A DNA stretch of 64,000 bases from Symsagittifera roscoffensis (Eukaryota > Xenacoelomorpha > Acoela > Convolutidae). Location: assembly GCF_963678635.1 (NCBI RefSeq), contig NC_087067.1:3200072-3264071 (forward strand), written 5' to 3'. The position numbers and the translations under genes were made by a program. Below, piece after piece: positions 37,681 to 47,413 of the stretch. The notes beneath the pieces are model-generated. The model searched no databases. It was not told the DNA's origin and saw only the letters and a program-made list of their open reading frames with translations. The stretch's first letter is position 1; each line of letters starts with the position of its first letter.

Positions 37681-38286
37681 GATTATTTAGAAAAAAAAAT
37701 CACAAAAATTTTGAAAAATATTTCAATTTTTATGGATGCTTCCTCCCTTTTTTAAACGTAAACACTAAAACTTAGACCTTAAAAAGCAGTCGGACGTTCA
37801 GGGTTTCTACCTGATACGATCAATTGTGTTACATTTGAGCACCGGACAGCAATATTTTTAAAATGCTATAGAAATTTTGGTCAAAAAAGTTTAGTCAAAT
37901 AATGGATTAATGACTGAATAAAAAATACCAACCAAGCAAAAATATTCCGTGAGTTTGTTCAAAAGTCGGAACAAAAACCCAATTTGAAGCATCGAAAAGC
38001 GTGATTTCAGAAGAAGCTAAATTTAAAAAGCAAAAATAAATTGCTTTAAGGTGAAGAGGTTGGTATTAAAACGCTCTCTTTTAGCTTATGCTAAAGAGAG
38101 TGTTGCAAACAAAATCGGTTTTTATCATCGCATCATTTTTTCTATCATGTTCGTTTGTCTCATATTGAGTCTTGTTTTTATCATTAACGTATAGATTTCA
38201 TCCACTTTTGAAGTTTCACAACATTTGTATATCCAGGCAGCGACAAAATAGGGTAGTTTTTTTTATAGCAGTAAGTATTAACGCAA
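37681..38286. other. Non-coding AT-rich stretch
   Basis: No gene is seen. A tattccgtgagtt-to-agtcggaac segment near 37945-37970 echoes the hairpin that ends the units at 6633-7690. Confidence 0.4.
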
Positions 38287-38753
38287 TTTATAAAACTGTC
38301 TCCATGTAATTTCACAAATTTTTGACCTTCAACCTCAATTTTAACTCAAATTGATGACTTTGCAAGCAGGTCCATTGCTAACCAAAAAAATTTGAAATTT
38401 CCTGAATTGATTGAAGTTAACATACTCCAGAGCCAAAAAAAAATTCCTGAGTTATCTAAATAAAAGATGTCTAAAAAGCTTATTTTTAGCCATTTAAAAA
38501 AGTTGCTTAACGAGACATCATTTATAAAACTGTCTCCATGTAATTTCACAAATTTTTGTTCTTCAACCTCAATTTTAACTCAAATTGATGACTTTGCAAG
38601 CAGGTCCATTGCTAATCAAAAAAATTTGAAATTTCCTGAACTGATTGAATTAACATACTCCAGAGCCAAAAAAAAATTCCTGAGTTATCTAAATAAAAGA
38701 TGTCTAAAAAGCTTATTTTTAGCCATTTAAAAAAGTTGCTTAACGAGACATCA
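38287..38753. repeat. Recent tandem duplication, 234 + 233 bp
   Basis: Copy 1 (38287-38520) and copy 2 (38521-38753) both run from tttataaaactgtctcc to cgagacatca and differ by only a handful of changes (gacctt/gttctt, aacc/aatc and one deleted base). The 87- and 67-codon frames here arise from the repeat and are not supported genes. Confidence 0.95.
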
Positions 38754-38769
38754 TGAAATGTGAAGAGAT

Positions 38770-38815
38770 TTTATCAGGGGCAGATTTAGGGCAGAACGCG
38801 TTTTTTGGTAAAAAA
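38770..38815. repeat. Transposon-terminus-like caggggcagatttagg
   Basis: tatcaggggcagatttaggg resembles the left end of the small TIR element at 5801. No matching right end was located with confidence. Confidence 0.35.
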
Positions 38816-40544
38816 ATTTCCAAAAAGATTTTTTTTCGAAAACTTGCCGCAGACAAAATTTGGTCCTAATAGGGTCTCTTATGGTGATTTGAGAGACCTC
38901 AGAAAATGCATTTGGCCGGCCTTAAATAAATCGACTAAATTTCGTCTATGAAGGATTCAACGCTTTAAACATGTAACAGTTTTGTCGGAACCATCAAAGA
39001 AAATGAAAGATCAAAAGAACAACAAAGGTAACGTCCCTATTGCGGATCCGGCTTACAATTCACAAAAAACGCAGTTTGGCCTCGTAATGATACACAAAAA
39101 TTTTTGTATATCGTGATGTTTTTTTTCAAAAAAAATGCGAGTGATACTTCTAGATTTTTACCAACGCATAAAAAAGTGACTAAAATCTGAACTCACTGAA
39201 AACTGATTTTCCAGGTGCTTAATACTTTGTCTTTGCCGTATAATCATAATGCGTTTTTCAGCAGACTTTCAAAACCATTTGTGGAAAAACTCAAATTTGA
39301 TTCTGTAAAAATTTTGTATTCTTCTTACTTCAGATTCATATGCAAAAAAAACTTTTCGAATAAAGTTTAAACTAGCGTAGTAATCAGGTTAAAAAATCAA
39401 ATGGTAAACATCTGCGATGTTTGTTATTATTATTCTAACAACTAATCCGAAATCGGAAAGTTCTATAGCATGTGTTTTGTTTTTTCATAAAACCCTTTTA
39501 GCCGAGATTCTAAAAGAAAATCATCTCAATATCGAGAAAAAAAGAATTGATTTTTTTTCGAGAATCAAGTTTAATAAGTTAACAGCCGAAAAAAAATTAT
39601 TGGAGGCTGATTGATCTTCATACTGAATTATATAGTTATTTTGGCCACAAAATTAGCGTTATATTAGCCATTAACTTTTACTTATTTCTGCTTTTTTATC
39701 ATGTTCAGTTAGTTTTTTCTTCTAGATATAAAAAATTTGTTCAAAAAATTGACTAGATTATGATTTTTTCATTCTGAGCTAATCTTCCAGCAACTGGCCA
39801 CTCTTGCTGAAATTTTAGCAAACGTAAGTACTCACGGGCTGCAAATATATTCGATTCAGGGCGGTTCCTGGGTCGAGATGCTAACTATAACTGTAATACC
39901 CTTAGGTATGTGCAATAATAATATTGAATCCGAACGGATTGGCGAGCTAACTATGAAGGAGGCTAGGAGCATAAATAAGACGACTGAATCATAAACTCTT
40001 TTTTTTTATCTTCTGATGACATACACTAAGCTCTTTGTTAGCATTGTCTTCAAGGTCAATTGACCAGCTCACCGCAGTGAGCCTAACAAATATCTATAAA
40101 TAATGTATTGCCAATCCGGCCGGATGACAATAACTTTCGACTTTTAAAGTATATCACACGTCAGTGCTCAACCGAAAAAGAACACTCGAGGCTGTAGTTT
40201 GGGTCGAGAACAAATTCAAACGCGAACCACCAAAGGAAACATTTTTACGCTGTTTTTTGGTTGGCAGTGTTTTCTTTATCCGTGTTAAAGGACAATCTAC
40301 ATCTTGACTCACGGACCTTAAATTTAATTTACGATTGTTATTGTCCTTTAGTTAAGAAATTTCAGACCCTGACAAAGGGTTTTGTTAACCTAAGTACCAT
40401 AATATATCTAACTAAAAATGCACCGCAGAATCGATTACATTTCTGCTGAAAAACGATGATTTGTAACCAGAAATTTTTTTGATTATATACAAGAATTAAG
40501 AGATTGAGAAGCTTTCTGAAGGAAAAAATCTCATTTCACCATGA
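38816..40544. other. Non-coding stretch
   Basis: No gene or RNA is recognised. AT-rich with short low-complexity frames. Confidence 0.4.
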
Positions 40545-40926
40545 TCGAGGTGCTCTTTTCATGTTTTAAGTTTCAAAATTGTATTTGATCAAGAAATTCG
40601 AAACAAACTGAAGTTCGACCGAGACGATCAAAACACATGTGGTTTTTGGGGCCAGCACAGTCGAGCACATTTTTTCGGACGAGAAAGTCGAAATATGACC
40701 GAATTCGGGTAAGACGGTCGAAGTACGAGCATATTTTAGTTGACCGAGACGGTTGAAATTTATTTTTCTTTTAGCCAGCACGATTGAGCACTTCGTTTCC
40801 AAACGAGACTGTCGAAACAAACCCAAATTTCGTTGAGACAGTAGAAACATGCTGAATTTTTGTCTGGATGTTCGAAACAAACCTTCTTTTGGTTGAGACG
40901 GTCGAAACATAAAATGAGCACCTCGA
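40545..40926. mobile_element. TIR element with internal gagacggtcgaaac repeats
   Basis: The left end tcgaggtgctcttttcatgt is the imperfect reverse complement of the right end (acataaaatgagcacctcga). Inside, degenerate copies of (g)agacggtcgaaac recur every 40-60 bp. The 182-codon minus frame (40566-41114) runs through these repeats and is not supported as a gene. Confidence 0.65.
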
Positions 40927-41970
40927 CCCGGATATAGTAATATTAGTTTACCAGTTTGGCTACATAATTGGCACATCGGTCGCATGAACCACGCGTGAGC
41001 CTGACCCGTAAAGCAATTGAAGTTAAATAGCAGCGGGCAAATCGCTTCCATAAAATGGTTATCAGGCGCAAATGGTATCATTGATATCATTGGTGAATGA
41101 TGAGTCATACTCAATTATTGCACTAAAATGTACTTGAGAACAATTTATTATGATTAATATCAAAGTTATAAAATCTGAAGAATCGTAATTTTGATTTTGG
41201 TAAAATGAGTTGTTACAATAAAAAAATCGACTCAAAAAAGACTAATTTCGAATCATGCTGAAACCCTCTATATGACTCAATTTCGGATATCTTTCAAAAA
41301 TATGAATGAATTTGACCTTTTTTTGTAAATTTTGACTCTACTTGATAACATGTTTCTAATTCATTCAGCTCAAGTTTTTTGTCTCAATGAGGTTCATTTC
41401 AGTTTATGTCCAGTTTATGAGCAGTAGATCAAACTTTGGTTAATTGTGTCTGCGCTAGTTCATTTCAGGTATAACTGAGGTGAGTCCCGGACATAAGCGG
41501 GACTTCAATCCGAATCGTAAAATTGGGGCTTCAAACCAAATTTTGTCTCATTCAATCATGGAATATGATTAATTTGAAGGCTTTTTTGACCAATTTTTCA
41601 ATTTTTTGAACTTTTTTTACTTTTTATTGGCGTTTTGAAAAAACATAAGCCTCCAAATGCTGCTTAGGAAAGTTGATAAACAAAACACTGTTGAAGGCAA
41701 TTTTCTTGTTTATAATTTATGCATTTCAAAAATCAGCTGATGTCATTCACGGATGTCAATCCTTTGTGATGCATTTTCATGAATAACGCTAATTATGGTC
41801 CAAAATTGCCTAAATTTTTGAAGAACAACGTTTTACAGATGAAAATATAGTGATTTGAGGTGCTTGTAAAGTTTATATTTCGGCCCGAATTCCCTTTGGC
41901 TTGAAGTTCCGTCAGCCTGTTGTCCTAGTACCAACTGAGATACATCCCACACTGGAGTTTCATGGGAAGT
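40927..41970. other. Non-coding stretch
   Basis: Nothing identifiable. Confidence 0.4.
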
Positions 41971-43030
41971 AATCGATTATAATGGATTTTATTGGCTAAA
42001 ACTTAACTCATATAAACAATTTTCATGGCCCATCTAACCATGCAAATGGATTTTTAGGGGGTTTTAATCAATTATTTTCATTATTTGAAATTTATTGTAA
42101 TTAATTAGCTTGACAATATATTCGATTGTTTAGACCACAAAAATCCATGAAAAGGTATTTTTCTGCAGAAAATTGTTTTCAGCTAATTAAACTCTTGAAA
42201 CATTTGGTTGAGTAATTTGCAAAATTACATCAAAATGACACCAAATTGTTAAAAAAACAACGTTCTGCAAATTTAGAACCCGAACAAACATGTTCATCTC
42301 TAAAAAAAATTCAAAAAATCCCCACCCCCCCCCCCCAATTTATTTCTCCATTTTTTACACCCCACACCTTCTATCGCCAATCCCCCAATCCCTAACCCCC
42401 CCCCCCCTCACTCCCCCACATCTTCAAGCACCAATGATCTTCTGTTCATTTAACTAATTAGACTGAAGGAGTAAATTTAGGCAAAATATATTGAATGTTT
42501 GCAAGTTTTTGTCCCCTTCAATTTGGGGATTTATTTGCTTAAAATATCTTCTCTAATGGTTCACTTTCTGATTTGAGCTCGCAACCCATACCGAGCAAAT
42601 CCTTCATTTTTTACCTGGATTACTTCATGTTTAACCAATTTTTCTGGTCAGAAATTCTTGGTGAAATGTTTAAATAAAGCAGGGATTTTCGTAATTTTTT
42701 TTATTTCTTATCTTCTTACAAGTGTTAAATTGTATTGTATTCTCGCACCGAGCATCCATGGATTCTAATTGATTATAATGGATTCCCGAGACAAAATTAA
42801 TCCCTTATAATCCAATAAAAATCTAAAAAACAGACCCTTGAAATCAATCATATTGCCACTATAGTCGATTATTTTAAAAATAAAAATAAAAATCTATTAT
42901 AATTCATAATAATCAATTGTAATCAACTTTTTTGGCACTGAAATTGATTAATTTTGCCATGATACTCCATAATATTTGAATACTTGCGAAATAAAAATCC
43001 GTTATAATCCATTATAATCGATTATAAACC
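41971..43030. repeat. attataatggatta satellite-like words, scattered
   Basis: taatcgattataatggatt occurs near 41971 and related words (gattataatgga, ccattataatcg, aatccgttataatcc) cluster at 42765-43030. The family is the same as at 5590-6350 and 59940-60040. A C-rich tract lies within it at 42319-42420. Confidence 0.65.
42319..42420. repeat. C-rich tract
   Basis: Two runs of more than ten C's and several of five, separated by short AT words. The minus strand is correspondingly G-rich and could form quadruplex structures. It is low-complexity sequence, not a gene. Confidence 0.85.
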
Positions 43031-43139
43031 CTTTCATTTTTAGAACAAATTTCGATTTTTTTTGCGGAATTTTTGCAAGTTTGCAGGAAATTTGCAAAAT
43101 GCATTCCATATCTTTTACTTAATGCCATGTCTCATCGTC

Positions 43140-43367
43140 AGCCCCTCAAATTTTTTTTACCTCCCTCAATTAAAGAGGGAGGCCGGTAAACTGAGGTGTT
43201 TTAACCATTAAACCCCTCCCCCAAAGTCTACCAATAAGTAACACCCCCCATGTTTAGCCATAAGGCGGGCAAAAGGCGGTTAAACTGTTGAACTTGCACA
43301 GTGAGCAGGGTCTAATGGGGGATAAAGTAACCTGGGGGGAGGGCTTAAAGTAAAAACGGGGGAGTGG
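43140..43367. repeat. Imperfect ggggg-ttaaagtaaa minisatellite, left of the LTR element
   Basis: Degenerate units of a G run followed by (t)taaagtaa(a/c)c. The array resumes on the other side of the retroelement (59728-59790), showing that the element inserted into it. The last four bases, gtgg at 43364-43367, are the left target-site duplication. Confidence 0.75.
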
Positions 43368-43775
43368 TGGAACCTGATCCAAACTACATTTTATGATTGG
43401 ATAAATTAGATATTTTACCACTGTAAAGTATTTAATATTAACCAATCATGATACATCTAACTAACAACCCACTTATTTGTAAGTGCTGAAATTACTTGTA
43501 ATTTCAGCACCAGAGAGATTTGAATTTAACTTAGAAATTAGTTGACTCTCCAAGAGAACTTCAGCAGCCGCAACAAACCAGTATACCCTAGATCTATTGA
43601 GCCTAAGAGACTAGTTAAACACCCTGAGACTAGAAAGTATAAGAGTAAGATTAGGATCGGTATTAGACTAAGAAGTTGCACGAATCTATCCGGCCGAAAA
43701 TAAGATAGCGTGACGAGCAGACGGTGTACCCTATCCGAAATTACTCTATGAGTTAACCACATCGGTTCTAACTCA
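43368..43775 (+). repeat. 5' LTR
   Basis: 408 bp, starting tggaacctgatcc and ending ggttctaactca. It contains a perfect palindrome at 43483-43510 and a block around 43640-43675 (aagagtaagattaggatcgg) that is also conserved in the diverged LTR at 62390-62740. The gtaaga inside this block could be a 5' splice site for subgenomic mRNAs. Confidence 0.95.
43483..43510. repeat. Perfect palindrome in the 5' LTR (13-bp arms, tt centre)
   Basis: Arms gtgctgaaattac and gtaatttcagcac flank a tt. The same palindrome occurs in the 3' LTR, and a covarying version occurs in the related LTR at 62485. Confidence 0.95.
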
Positions 43776-43777
43776 TC

Positions 43778-43795
43778 TGGTGCGACCATAAGTCT
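43778..43795 (+). promoter_or_regulatory. Primer-binding site
   Basis: Two bases after the LTR end, tggtgcgaccataagtct begins with the TGG expected opposite a tRNA 3' CCA. The related element downstream has tggtgcaacca at the same position (62743). I could not assign the tRNA. Confidence 0.75.
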
Positions 43796-44402
43796 CGAAT
43801 AAGACCTTAATAGCTTAGATTTAACCAAAAATAGATTAGAATTTAGACAAAACATTTTAAAAATGTTATACGATGATAATTTAATTGAAATGTCTCTACG
43901 ACTCAATAGATCAGAGCCGATATTCCGAACGATAACAGAACTACCCGGAATCGTAAGAAGACCTCGAACAAGAGACGACATACGACAAAGTAGAAACTTA
44001 CCATATAGTTATATATGATTGTACGGCAAAAGCCAACACAAACTTTATATTTAGAATCTTATTAGCAATGAATTTAGATTTTCATTTGCAAACATAAAAT
44101 CTTGAAGTCAATCTTCATAATCATTTCAGGCGCTAAACAAAATTATTAATATACAATAACGATTGATAAAAAGATCTCAGATCGTTTTCTTAAATTCTGC
44201 AGTCTTATATAAAACATGTTTGAAAAATATTTATTGAAAATCAAAACAAAAATTAGTAGCATGACAATAAATTGCTAGTAATCATAAAACCATCTATTGT
44301 CCCAGCTTCATCACCTAAACATAACAGCAATCATAAGCTCACTAATATCATTTAAAAAACTAAATCTTTTTCTTAGATAAATTTAAAAAATTTTAAACTT
44401 AA

Positions 44403-44522
44403 ATTCACTTAATTTTAAAAACAGATCATCAAGGCTTATCCTTGGATCTTAATTAGATTTCTATTTCACTAAATTTAAAACCTGATCATCAAGGCCTATC
44501 CTTGGATCAAAAAGATGACAGA
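44403..44522 (+). repeat. Duplicated 60-nt leader unit with hairpin
   Basis: Two copies exactly 60 nt apart contain gatcatcaaggc followed by (t/c)tatccttggatc (44424-44448 and 44484-44508). In each, caagg pairs with ccttg and gatc with gatc, giving the same small stem-loop. The unit ends about 24 nt before the gag ATG. Confidence 0.85.
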
Positions 44523-44546
44523 TATTTTATTTAAATAAACGAAAAA

Positions 44547-46397
44547 ATGAGCCAAACTCAAAGTGACGATAGTCCAGATGACGAAGAGGTTTACCCCTTC
44601 CTCATAGATGCACCCGATAATAGAGGGCAACATGATTTTTGCAAGAATTTACTCTTAAATTTGTTTGAACCCGGAATCAGCCCATGTAAAGCAGATTTCC
44701 CAGATGTAAAAATCAAAAGACAAATTATTGAACATTATCTGAAAGATATATGTAATTTAACACAACAATACGGAATCTACACCATAGAATTCAGCACACC
44801 AAATCCGAATCATCGAAAATATGTAATTCAAACAGACGATCTTGAATTAGAATTTTCAAAAGTATTCTTAGAATATATTAAAAGCATACAATATCATAAT
44901 TCACAAAGAGCAAACTCCATATTCACTAACAAAGTTTTTGCAATAATATTTACCTATCTTTCTATATTAGAAAAAACAGAATTTCAAAGTATCTCACCAA
45001 CTGAAACATCCAAACATACAAAAGTACGACATGAAATTACTTTATTTTCAACCTTCCTACATATAATCAAAGAAAATTTCACTAAAGACGATGTTTCACA
45101 ACACACAAAACATGACTTACAAAAAATTTTGGCATGGTTTATAATAGATTATTTCACACATAATATAGACTTAATTTCACAAGCAAGAAAAAATTTCAGA
45201 CCTCAAAATCCAAATGATGATACTGCGATTACAGAAGAGTCAGACTACGTTTGGGACCCTGAATGGTCTCATCATGCATTTATAAATATTCCACAATCAA
45301 TCTCAAGTCAAGCAATAAGTACAATATCTTACCAAAGAGATTATGTTAAAGTAGTACCACTAACCATTGATGCAACACCATTAAACTACAATACATTTTT
45401 ACCCGATACGCGAAATAACAGTTTAAATTCGACCGTCATTCACAATGAAAACCTTAATGGAACTAGAAATCTTACACAGCAAGATATCCAAACACCATCA
45501 CACTTCATAAATGAAGAAATTGTCCAAACAACAACAACTACACAACAAAGTATTTCACCAATACATCCAAATTTAACAACACCAAAAAATTTAAATACTT
45601 CATTGGCACAAGTAACCTTACAATCAACCGTTAAACCTTCGGTTGCTCCAAAATATTCACAAATGGATTATCAAACATATAGACCTATGACAGTACCATC
45701 AAAACCACGAAGAACGTTCACAAGAAACACTTTTGCAGAACACAATTATAATTTTGCACATTCATCAAAAACAAACTATCCCCCACGAAAAACTAATAAT
45801 AATCATGTAAGTTCTCACTATTGGGATAACCCAATGACAACAACCAACTCAGTAAATTTTCGAACTAATTCACATCCTCCACAGGATCATAGTGAAAATT
45901 ACCCATTCTTTCAACAAAATAAAAATAAAAAGCAAACACCTCATCATACAGACTACTTATCATCTGATCCAATTCCCAATCAAACCCAAGAAATAAACAA
46001 TATTCCAATAATCAATCACGAACTTCGTCATATAACAGAAATAGAAATTATTCACATAATCGAAATAGAAGATATTCGAACAATCGAAATCAGAATTACC
46101 CGAACAATCGATCAAGAAATAATTCATATAACAGATCAAACTATCACAGATCAAATAACAATTATCAAAACAGATCACAGAATAATTCACAAAATCGAAA
46201 TTCAAGTTATAATAATCAATATAGAAATTATTCCCAATCACCACATAGGAATAATGACCATTATAATCATTCTAAACATCGATACAGAAGTAGTACACCA
46301 AAACATCAAAGACATATTAATCAAGTACAGTCAAATGAAGAAACAACATCAGACCCCCCAGATATTGATGACACAGGAAATAACGAACTACAACTAA
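44547..46397 (+). CDS. gag: Gag-like structural protein (616 codons in this frame)
   Basis: First long frame after the primer-binding site, starting aaaaATGAGC. It begins with an acidic stretch (SDDSPDDEEVYPF), then a helical, hydrophobic region (about residues 40-215) that would be the matrix/capsid part, then a Thr/Asn/Gln/Pro-rich spacer. No CCHC zinc knuckle is present. From about 45970 this frame turns into an unlikely Ile/Glu/Thr-rich sequence, while the -1 frame encodes an Arg/Asn/Ser/Tyr-rich basic tail that runs on into protease. The natural Gag C-terminus is therefore probably in that other frame, reached by programmed frameshifting or separated by an indel in this copy. Confidence 0.75.
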   Translation: MSQTQSDDSPDDEEVYPFLIDAPDNRGQHDFCKNLLLNLFEPGISPCKADFPDVKIKRQIIEHYLKDICNLTQQYGIYTIEFSTPNPNHRKYVIQTDDLELEFSKVFLEYIKSIQYHNSQRANSIFTNKVFAIIFTYLSILEKTEFQSISPTETSKHTKVRHEITLFSTFLHIIKENFTKDDVSQHTKHDLQKILAWFIIDYFTHNIDLISQARKNFRPQNPNDDTAITEESDYVWDPEWSHHAFINIPQSISSQAISTISYQRDYVKVVPLTIDATPLNYNTFLPDTRNNSLNSTVIHNENLNGTRNLTQQDIQTPSHFINEEIVQTTTTTQQSISPIHPNLTTPKNLNTSLAQVTLQSTVKPSVAPKYSQMDYQTYRPMTVPSKPRRTFTRNTFAEHNYNFAHSSKTNYPPRKTNNNHVSSHYWDNPMTTTNSVNFRTNSHPPQDHSENYPFFQQNKNKKQTPHHTDYLSSDPIPNQTQEINNIPIINHELRHITEIEIIHIIEIEDIRTIEIRITRTIDQEIIHITDQTITDQITIIKTDHRIIHKIEIQVIIINIEIIPNHHIGIMTIIIILNIDTEVVHQNIKDILIKYSQMKKQHQTPQILMTQEITNYN

Positions 46398-46459
46398 ATC
46401 AAATAAACTGTGGATCATCAGACACAGAAAGTGATACAGAAAATACCATTTCCATCAAT
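45968..46459 (+). CDS. Basic nucleocapsid-like segment in the pol frame
   Basis: Open in the same frame as protease from 45968 (just after a TGA at 45965-45967) without an ATG until 46460. It encodes roughly 60 residues of alternating Arg/Asn/Ser/Tyr (NRNRNYSHNRNRRYSNN is typical), then an acidic segment. A basic, zinc-finger-free nucleic-acid-binding tail recalls the GR boxes of spumaretroviruses in kind only; homology is not implied. It most likely joins Gag to protease. Confidence 0.6.
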
Positions 46460-47413
46460 ATGATAGCAGTCAAAAACGACTACGAACCTATTATATATGA
46501 ACAACCGTTTACATCACATATATATGAAAATCAATTGGAACTCCTTCACAATTATTACATTGAACCCATCAATACTACACAAACTGAACAAGAAATAAAC
46601 AAAATTAACACGGTAAATAAACCCAATGAAAATGACAAAACAAAATGTCTAAACACAAATCATATTTACCAAAATATACAAAAAGAACAACCCAGAGAAA
46701 AAATTTGGACAATACTATTTCTCTTAGAAAGTCCAAGAAACAAAGAATTTCAACCACCAGATCTTGAAATTGATTTTTTAATTGATTCAGGAGCAGAATC
46801 AAACATAATTAACATTCCCACATGGAATGAAATCAAAACATTACACCCAAAATTAACGCCTCTTGCAACCTCCAGTAAACTAGCAACAGCACAAGGATCA
46901 ACATTAGTAAATTATGGAAAAGTTCGATTATTCCTCCTCCCCACAAGAACAATGGAGCAAAATAAAATTCTAAACAAACCATTTAAACAAATATTTCATA
47001 TCACTGATATTAAACACAATATCATTGGTATCCCTTTCATATCTAAATATATACCAACAATCAACATCTTGAATAGTAAACTACTAATCAAAGATAAGTA
47101 CACAAAAACAAAAAATACAGCTCTAACATTTTTTCAAAGATTAAATAAACAACCACCAGTCTTTTCAAAATTTTATCCAATTTATAACCAACAACGGAAG
47201 CACCTGAAACCACTATCAGGAAACATTTATAATTTTTCAATAAAACAAGTTCATCAATATGATAAAAGTCAAAATAAACAACAATTTTTTATGTCAGACT
47301 TTGAGTTTAAACCTATTCAAAAGTTTTTCAAAATCACGATTTCATCTATAAAATATTTGAAAAATACGAATTCAGACATCATTTCGCTACATGTGTATAA
47401 CAACACACCGTAA
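46460..47413 (+). CDS. pro: Retroelement aspartic protease region
   Basis: FLIDSGAES at 46775-46801 is the catalytic D(S/T)GA motif, and HNIIGIPFISKY about 90 residues later is the second hallmark (I-I-G). The frame continues a Pol precursor that starts upstream at 45968. It ends at an in-frame TAA (47411-47413), after which the same frame stays open into reverse transcriptase, so the stop interrupts an otherwise continuous Pol frame. Confidence 0.85.
   Translation: MIAVKNDYEPIIYEQPFTSHIYENQLELLHNYYIEPINTTQTEQEINKINTVNKPNENDKTKCLNTNHIYQNIQKEQPREKIWTILFLLESPRNKEFQPPDLEIDFLIDSGAESNIINIPTWNEIKTLHPKLTPLATSSKLATAQGSTLVNYGKVRLFLLPTRTMEQNKILNKPFKQIFHITDIKHNIIGIPFISKYIPTINILNSKLLIKDKYTKTKNTALTFFQRLNKQPPVFSKFYPIYNQQRKHLKPLSGNIYNFSIKQVHQYDKSQNKQQFFMSDFEFKPIQKFFKITISSIKYLKNTNSDIISLHVYNNTP

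Larger units (their letters stand above)
43776..44546 (+). other. Retroelement leader (5' untranslated region)
   Basis: About 770 nt between the LTR and the gag start with no open frame on the plus strand. It ends in a 60-nt tandem duplication that carries two copies of a hairpin. This is where a packaging or dimerisation signal would be expected. Confidence 0.7.

Noticed and set aside
40566..41114. 182-codon minus-strand frame
   Set aside because: It runs through degenerate short repeats of a TIR element and ends outside it; no motif or exon signal supports it.
43538..43981. 147-codon antisense frame across the 5' LTR, with a hydrophobic stretch
   Set aside because: In the related LTR at 62390 the same frame is broken by indels and a stop, so conservation there is better explained by nucleotide-level LTR function than by an antisense protein.
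45960..46244. 94-codon minus-strand frame in gag
   Set aside because: Antisense shadow of the repetitive Arg/Asn-coding nucleocapsid-like region.
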